DNA of 64,000 bases. Origin: Halorussus gelatinilyticus. Its GTDB lineage: Archaea; Halobacteriota; Halobacteria; Halobacteriales; Haladaptataceae. The position numbers and the translations under genes are program-made. A model generated the notes under the pieces. That model saw nothing but the letters and a program-made list of their open reading frames with translations. It did not search any database and was not told where the DNA came from. The DNA is taken from assembly GCF_023238445.1 (NCBI RefSeq), contig NZ_CP096658.1:248001-312000 (forward strand). The letters run 5' to 3'. This document shows positions 59,723 to 64,000 of the stretch, one piece after another; the first letter of the stretch is position 1, and each line of letters starts with the position of its first letter.

Positions 59723-60759
59723 GCCTCGACGCCGAGTTCGAGCGCCTGTCGCTCCCGCTGGAGAACGCCTTCACTATCTCGCGGAGCACGCAGGAGACCT
59801 CCGAGAACGTCGTCGTCCGAATCGCCGACGACGACGGCAACGTGGGCGTCGGGGCGGCCGCGCCCTCCGATCACTACGGCGAAACCGCCGCGACCGTCGA
59901 GGCCGTCCTGCCCGAACTCCTCGACGTCGTGGAGTCGGTCGGCGACCCCCACCAACTCGACCGCATCGAGCGGCGGATGGAGGCGACGGTCGCGCGCAAC
60001 CCGGCCGCCAGATGCGCCGTGAGCATCGCGCTCCACGACCTCGCGGCCAAGCGCGCCGACCTGCCGCTGTACCGCTACTGGGGTCTCGACCCCGACGAGT
60101 CGGTCCCGACCTCCTACACCATCGGCATCGACACCACCGAGCGGATGGCCGAGAAGACCGAGACCGCGGTCGAACGCGGCTACTCGGTCCTGAAAATCAA
60201 GGTCGGCACCGACCGCGACGAGGAGATAATCTCGGCGGTCCGCGAGGCCGCGCCCGACGCGACGGTCCGCGTGGACGCCAACGAGGCGTGGTCGCCCCGC
60301 GAGGCCGTCCGAAAGATAGACCGCCTCGCGGAGTACGACCTCGAATTCGTGGAGCAACCCGTCTCCGCCGACGACCCGGAGGGGCTGAAGTTCGTCCGCG
60401 ACCGGTCGGCGCTCCCCATCGCGGCCGACGAGTCCTGCGTCACGCTCGCCGATATTCCGCGAATCGCGGGGAAGGTGGATATCGCCAACCTGAAACTCAT
60501 GAAGTGCGGCGGCCTGCGCGAAGCGAAACGGATGATTCACGCCGCCCGCGCTCACGGTCTCGAAGTCATGCTCGGGTGCATGGTGGAGACGAACGCCGCC
60601 ATCTCCGCGGCGGCCCACCTCGCGCCCCTGCTCGATTACGCCGACCTCGACGGGTCGCTGTTGCTCGCCGAGGACCCCTACGAGGGCGTGGCGATGCCCG
60701 ACGGAGAAATCGACCTCGCCGGACTCGACCGTCCGGGGACGGGCGCGCGAACGAAGTAG
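59719..60759 (+). CDS. dgcA: Enolase-superfamily epimerase, DgcA-type (N-acetyl-D-glutamate racemase/dipeptide epimerase)
   Basis: A 346-residue MR-subgroup enolase-superfamily enzyme. Catalytic Lys159/Lys161 form the KxK motif (VLKIKVGTD). Metal ligands are Asp186 (RVDANEAW), Glu212 (VEQPVS) and Asp237 (AADESC). A second base, Lys262, lies in NLKLMKCGGL. This is the dipeptide-epimerase layout. With DgcN upstream and a 4-nt overlap, the best role is converting N-acetyl-D-glutamate to N-acetyl-L-glutamate. L-Ala-D/L-Glu epimerase remains an alternative. Confidence 0.85.
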   Translation: MSLDAEFERLSLPLENAFTISRSTQETSENVVVRIADDDGNVGVGAAAPSDHYGETAATVEAVLPELLDVVESVGDPHQLDRIERRMEATVARNPAARCAVSIALHDLAAKRADLPLYRYWGLDPDESVPTSYTIGIDTTERMAEKTETAVERGYSVLKIKVGTDRDEEIISAVREAAPDATVRVDANEAWSPREAVRKIDRLAEYDLEFVEQPVSADDPEGLKFVRDRSALPIAADESCVTLADIPRIAGKVDIANLKLMKCGGLREAKRMIHAARAHGLEVMLGCMVETNAAISAAAHLAPLLDYADLDGSLLLAEDPYEGVAMPDGEIDLAGLDRPGTGARTK

Positions 60760-60760
60760 A

Positions 60761-60850
60761 GTCGCCGCGAACGAAACGGTCGTCGCGAACGAAACGGTCG
60801 TCGCGAACGAAACGGTCGTCGCGAACGAAACGGTCGCCGCGAACGGAACG
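60761..60850 (+). repeat. Five-unit 18-bp tandem repeat downstream of dgcA
   Basis: The unit GTCGTCGCGAACGAAACG occurs five times head to tail (60761, 60779, 60797, 60815, 60833). Units 1 and 5 vary by one or two bases. It begins directly after the dgcA stop and ends before the DUF502 promoter. Not coding in the annotated genes. Confidence 0.85.
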
Positions 60851-60936
60851 AGTCGGCGCGCAGGCAGAGTAGGGTTGCCTTACCTCGCGATTCCGCCACA
60901 ATCGCTTTTATCGATTACTGATTTGTTGTGGTACGG

Positions 60937-61728
60937 ATGGGGCAAGGTGAGACACCTGCGGAGACGGCCCGCGAAACCGGCGAATCGGTGTACGACGGAC
61001 TCCTCAGCGTCGTGGTGACTGGCATCGCTATCATCGTGCCGCTCGTCGTCACGGTCTGGGTGCTGGCGATGATCGTCAACTTCGTCGCCCGCGCGTTCGC
61101 GCCGCTCGTCGCCCTCCTCCAGTGGACCGGCGTCGTGGAGGTCGCCCGCTCGCTGTGGCTCGGCCAGTTCTTCGCGGGGCTGGGCATCTACAGCGTCGTC
61201 TTCGAGTACGTCCCGGAGTTCGTCGCGCTGGCGGTTCTGGTCGGCACCATCGTCGGCGTCGGCAGTCTCGCGCACGTCAGGTACGGCGAGCGCATCGTGG
61301 TCGCGGTCGATTCCGCGCTCGCGGACGTTCCCGGCGTCGGCACCGTGTACAAGAGTTTTCGGCGGGTCGGCGACGCGATGCTCGGGAGCGAGGCCGAGAA
61401 CTTCGAGGACGTGAAAATCGTGGAGTATCCCCGCGAAGGGTCGTACATCCTCGGCTTCGAGACGGCCGAGTCGCCCGAGGCCATCAGCGAGGCGGTCGGC
61501 GAGGACGACCTCGTGGCCATGTTCCTGCCGTTCGCGCCCAACCCCGTGATGGGCGGTTACCTCTCCTACATCCCGGAAGAGAACGTCTACGACGTGGACA
61601 TGACCGTCGAGGAGGGTATCCGGACGATCATCACCAGCGGCATCGCCTCGGGCGAGGACGACGACGCGACGCTGGGCAACATCCCCGGCGTCGAACACGA
61701 GCGGGACAGTCCGGCGAAAGCCGACTGA
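60937..61728 (+). CDS. DUF502 membrane protein
   Basis: A 263-residue protein of the DUF502 family. Two membrane helices lie near residues 23-53 and 75-105 (TGIAIIVPLVVTVWVLAMIV; FVALAVLVGTIVGVGSLAHV). A soluble domain follows with DVPGVGTVYKSFRRVGDAML, VKIVEYPREGSYILGFET and FLPFAPNPVMGGYLSYIP. The family is widespread in plants, bacteria and archaea, function unclear. ATG 60937 is preferred over GTG 60928; a TATA-like CTTTTATCGA lies 27-36 nt upstream. Confidence 0.9.
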   Translation: MGQGETPAETARETGESVYDGLLSVVVTGIAIIVPLVVTVWVLAMIVNFVARAFAPLVALLQWTGVVEVARSLWLGQFFAGLGIYSVVFEYVPEFVALAVLVGTIVGVGSLAHVRYGERIVVAVDSALADVPGVGTVYKSFRRVGDAMLGSEAENFEDVKIVEYPREGSYILGFETAESPEAISEAVGEDDLVAMFLPFAPNPVMGGYLSYIPEENVYDVDMTVEEGIRTIITSGIASGEDDDATLGNIPGVEHERDSPAKAD

Positions 61729-61761
61729 GACGGCGATTCGTCGGCGAAGGGCCGACAGTCC

Positions 61762-63249
61762 TCAGTCGTCGGCCGACGAGGGCACCGACGAGTCGGCGGA
61801 ATCCTTCGGCGTCGTCGCGCGTCCGAGCAGGGTCATGACGAACAGCACCAGCGGTGAGAGGAACGCGAAGAAGTAGAACGGGAAGTACGAATTGAGGATG
61901 GTGGCCGGTTCGCCCCAAGAGAACGCCAGCGTCGGCACGCCGAAGACGCTCGACATGTAGACCGCCCCGGCGTGCCACGGGATGAGCGCGCCCGTCGGAG
62001 TCCCCGCGGCCTCGACTGCACGCGAGAGGTCGCTGCTCTCCAGGTCGTACTCGTCGTAGAGGTTCCGGAGCGTCATGCCCGGAATCACGATGGCCATGTA
62101 CTGCTGGGCGCTGAAGATGTTGACCAGAATCGCCGAGAGGCCCGACGTCGCCACGAGGCTAGTTCCGCTTCGGACGCCCTGTGCGAGGTGATGAGCCAGC
62201 ACCGCGAGGACGCCGAGTCGTTCGAGGAGACCCCCGAGCGAGAGCGCGGCGACGACCACCGTGATGGTCCACGCCGACCCGGTGAGACCGTCCTGCGCGA
62301 GCAGGTCGTTCACGAGTTTCGTCCCGGTCTGGGGCGCGGTCCCGTTCAGGAACACGTCCCACGCGGCGGTGAAGCCGACGCCCTGCACCGCCATCGTGGT
62401 GAACACGCCGGCGAAGACGCCCGCGACTAGCGAGGGGAGCGCCGGGTAGCCGTAGAGCGCGAGGCCGAAGGTGACCACGAGCGGCAGGAAGACGAACACC
62501 GAGAGGTCGTAGGTGCCCGCCAGCGCGCCCTGAATCTCGGCGACCCGACCCTCGGGAATCGCTCCGCCGGCGCGGAGTCCGAGGAGCGCGTAGAGAATCA
62601 GCGAGAGACCGAGCGCTATCGCGGTGCCCGTCCGCATCGCCCGGATGTGGTCGTAGAGGTTCGTGTTCGTGACCGCGGCCGCGAGGTTGGTCGTGTCCGA
62701 GAGCGGCGACTGCTTGTCGCCGGCGTACGCGCCGCTCAGAATCGCGCCGGCGGTCATCGGCGCGGGAATGCCGAGACCCGACCCGATGCCGACGAACGCG
62801 ACGCCGAGCGTGCCTGCGGTGGTCCACGACGACCCGATGGAGAACGCGACCACGGCCGCCAGAATCGCGGTCGCGGGCAGGAACACCTCGGGCGTGAGAA
62901 TCGACAGGCCGTAGTGCATCAGGCCCGGAATCGTGCCCGCGCTGACCCACGTGGCGATGAGCGCGTAGATGGTGAATAGGATGAGAATCGCCTGTAGTCC
63001 CATCAGTAGGCCGTCGGCGATGCCCTCGTACAGGACGTCCCACGAGAGGTCCATCCAGTAGTAGCCGACCAGTCCCGTCAGGACGACGCTCCAGACGAGC
63101 GGCGCGTGGGGGTTCATCCCGAGGTAGCCCGACCCGACGCCGAGGAAGACGACGACGCCGAGGATGGGGACCAACGCTTGGGCGAGCGTCGGCCGGCGCT
63201 CGGGCGACAGTTCTCCGTACGTTTGCGGTTCGAAGTCGAGGGAAGCCAT
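61762..63249 (-). CDS. nhaC: NhaC-type Na+/H+ antiporter
   Basis: A 495-residue secondary transporter with about 12 helices. Family markers are FSIGSSWTTAGTLGVAFVGI, ILSGAYAGDKQSPLSDTTNL, the helix GALIPWHAGAVYMSSVFGVP and YFPFYFFAFLSPLVLF. It exchanges Na+ (or Na+-coupled substrates) for H+. A related function to NhaP at 25330 is expected, consistent with life at high salt. AT-rich DNA upstream of 63249 should hold its promoter. Confidence 0.93.
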   Translation of the reverse strand: MASLDFEPQTYGELSPERRPTLAQALVPILGVVVFLGVGSGYLGMNPHAPLVWSVVLTGLVGYYWMDLSWDVLYEGIADGLLMGLQAILILFTIYALIATWVSAGTIPGLMHYGLSILTPEVFLPATAILAAVVAFSIGSSWTTAGTLGVAFVGIGSGLGIPAPMTAGAILSGAYAGDKQSPLSDTTNLAAAVTNTNLYDHIRAMRTGTAIALGLSLILYALLGLRAGGAIPEGRVAEIQGALAGTYDLSVFVFLPLVVTFGLALYGYPALPSLVAGVFAGVFTTMAVQGVGFTAAWDVFLNGTAPQTGTKLVNDLLAQDGLTGSAWTITVVVAALSLGGLLERLGVLAVLAHHLAQGVRSGTSLVATSGLSAILVNIFSAQQYMAIVIPGMTLRNLYDEYDLESSDLSRAVEAAGTPTGALIPWHAGAVYMSSVFGVPTLAFSWGEPATILNSYFPFYFFAFLSPLVLFVMTLLGRATTPKDSADSSVPSSADD

Positions 63250-63562
63250 TGACGTCCCGATTTATTACTCGAAGGTATTAAATCTCGTCGATTTATTCTG
63301 TTTGTGCATACTTGCCACGGTCGTTAGTCACGCACCACCAAGCACGGTCGGAGGTCACGAGTCGGCAGTAACCGACCGTTACCGCCGACGAAATCGCTGA
63401 CGTACGTAAACGTGGCTTTCGACCACGTTCATCCGAGAATACGCACCTCAAAGCCTCTAAACTATTATTTACGAAAAATCAGAAGAGAGTTTAAAAATAA
63501 AAGGTGTGAAACGGATGAAACAGTGACGTGATATAAAATATTATCGCGCCAAAAATACGCCC
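63250..63562. other. AT-rich divergent promoter region
   Basis: The left end carries the nhaC promoter (ATTTATTACTCGAAGG region, TATA read on the minus strand). The right end has AGTTTAAAAATAAAAGG and GATATAAAATATTATC, the latter 22-35 nt before the ATG of the gene at 63563. No gene seen. Markedly A+T-richer than the average for the window. Confidence 0.55.
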
Positions 63563-64000
63563 ATGTCGTCTGAGAAACGAAGCGACGGACGCACTTCACG
63601 CACGACCATCGACCGACGCGATTACCTCCGGACGGTCGGCGCGACCGCGACGGCGGCCGGACTGCTCGGCGGTGCGGCGGGGTCGGCCAGCGCCGAGAGC
63701 TACGAGACGGTGACCGTCTCGGCGAACTCCGAGAAGTTCGTCACGGTCGGCAGCGGCAACGACTCGCCGAGCGTCCTCGAAAACAAGATATACGACGTGA
63801 CGGCCGACGGCGCGGCCGTGAAGATATACGCCGAGGGGACCGACTGGGTCATCCGAGACGTCGGCATCCGCGGCGTCGGAAACGGCGACGGGTACACCGT
63901 GGGCGCGAACGTGACCGCCTCGGACGGGACCGGTCTCATCGAGAACGTCTACCTCGGCGACGGGAGCGCCTCGAACAGCGGCCGGGTCGGAATCTACGTG
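63563..64000 (+). CDS. Tat-exported surface protein, cut by window end
   Basis: The first 146 residues only. A twin-arginine signal is clear (TIDRRDYLRTVGATATAAGL, cleavage near SASAE). The mature start (YETVTVSANSEKFVTVGSG, then KIYDVTADGAAVKIYAEG and GIRGVGNGDGYTVGA) has short beta-strand repeats with Asn, as in right-handed parallel beta-helix proteins such as pectate-lyase-like surface proteins. The C-terminal part lies outside the window, so full function cannot be stated. Confidence 0.8.
   Translation, partial: MSSEKRSDGRTSRTTIDRRDYLRTVGATATAAGLLGGAAGSASAESYETVTVSANSEKFVTVGSGNDSPSVLENKIYDVTADGAAVKIYAEGTDWVIRDVGIRGVGNGDGYTVGANVTASDGTGLIENVYLGDGSASNSGRVGIYV

Noticed and set aside
60761-60850. 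18-bp repeats considered as a CRISPR array.
   Set aside because: Units are head to tail with no spacers and no cas genes are nearby.
1-64000. Search for tRNA, rRNA, SRP and RNase P RNA genes.
   Set aside because: No TPsiC-type GGTTCRAATCC boxes or other diagnostic motifs were seen on either strand; a covariance-model scan would be needed to be certain.

Overview
The window is GC-rich archaeal chromosome from a halophilic archaeon (class Halobacteria). The evidence is the very acidic proteins, archaeal families throughout (LSm, L37e, Orc1/Cdc6, a 20S proteasome, an aRF1-like protein, mevalonate-pathway HMG-CoA synthase), Tat-type and lipobox export signals, archaeal TATA boxes about 25-35 nt upstream of start codons, and many short CxxC zinc-ribbon proteins. 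Genus cannot be fixed from the sequence alone. I saw no rRNA, tRNA, CRISPR array or intact insertion sequence. Genes are densely packed on both strands.

Region 1 (1-14.1 kb): the 3' end of a DUF1989 gene, a YqcI/YcgG protein, purF, the lsm-rpl37e pair, a Dna2-like nuclease-helicase, two mini zinc-finger genes, and orc1/cdc6 followed by a probable replication origin (about 8.83-9.45 kb). The origin has five direct and two inverted copies of an ORB-like repeat flanking an AT-rich segment, plus a polypurine tract. A DUF2342 metalloprotease, a lipoprotein, a PduO-type cobalamin adenosyltransferase and a glutaredoxin follow.

Region 2 (14.1-24.3 kb): a sparse stretch with a membrane protein and a frameshifted two-helix membrane gene, then thrS, a tandem pair of AbrB-like genes whose upstream copy is broken, and a complete glycine cleavage set (gcvT, gcvH, gcvPA, gcvPB) followed by a CheY-like receiver.

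Region 3 (24.3-39.2 kb): methyltransferase-like protein, NhaP-type antiporter, halolysin-like Tat protease, NYN-domain protein, TatD-like hydrolase, DUF2150, a pilin-like surface protein with an Ig-like domain, HMG-CoA synthase, an HTH/zinc-ribbon regulator, and a translationally coupled psmB-psmA operon that looks like a divergent proteasome pair. Its promoter region carries a perfect 18-bp palindrome.

Region 4 (39.2-50.9 kb): mostly small single genes: HTH regulators, two GNATs, an aRF1 paralogue that keeps GGQ but lacks NIKS, MsrB, ZIP transporter, PRC-barrel protein, two DUF457-like membrane proteins and an SDR.

Region 5 (50.9-64 kb): a lipoprotein-Agl23 pair, F420/FMN-type PPOX protein, DUF2071, second ZIP transporter, PHP phosphoesterase, MFS exporter, an overlapping dgcN-dgcA pair that fits D-glutamate catabolism, DUF502, NhaC antiporter and the start of a Tat-exported surface protein cut by the window end.

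The most interesting items are the non-canonical origin beside orc1, the NIKS-less GGQ factor, the second-type proteasome operon with its palindromic promoter, the decayed abrB duplicate with conserved promoter spacing, and a mobile-looking intergenic repeat family (about 35.7 and 41.7 kb).
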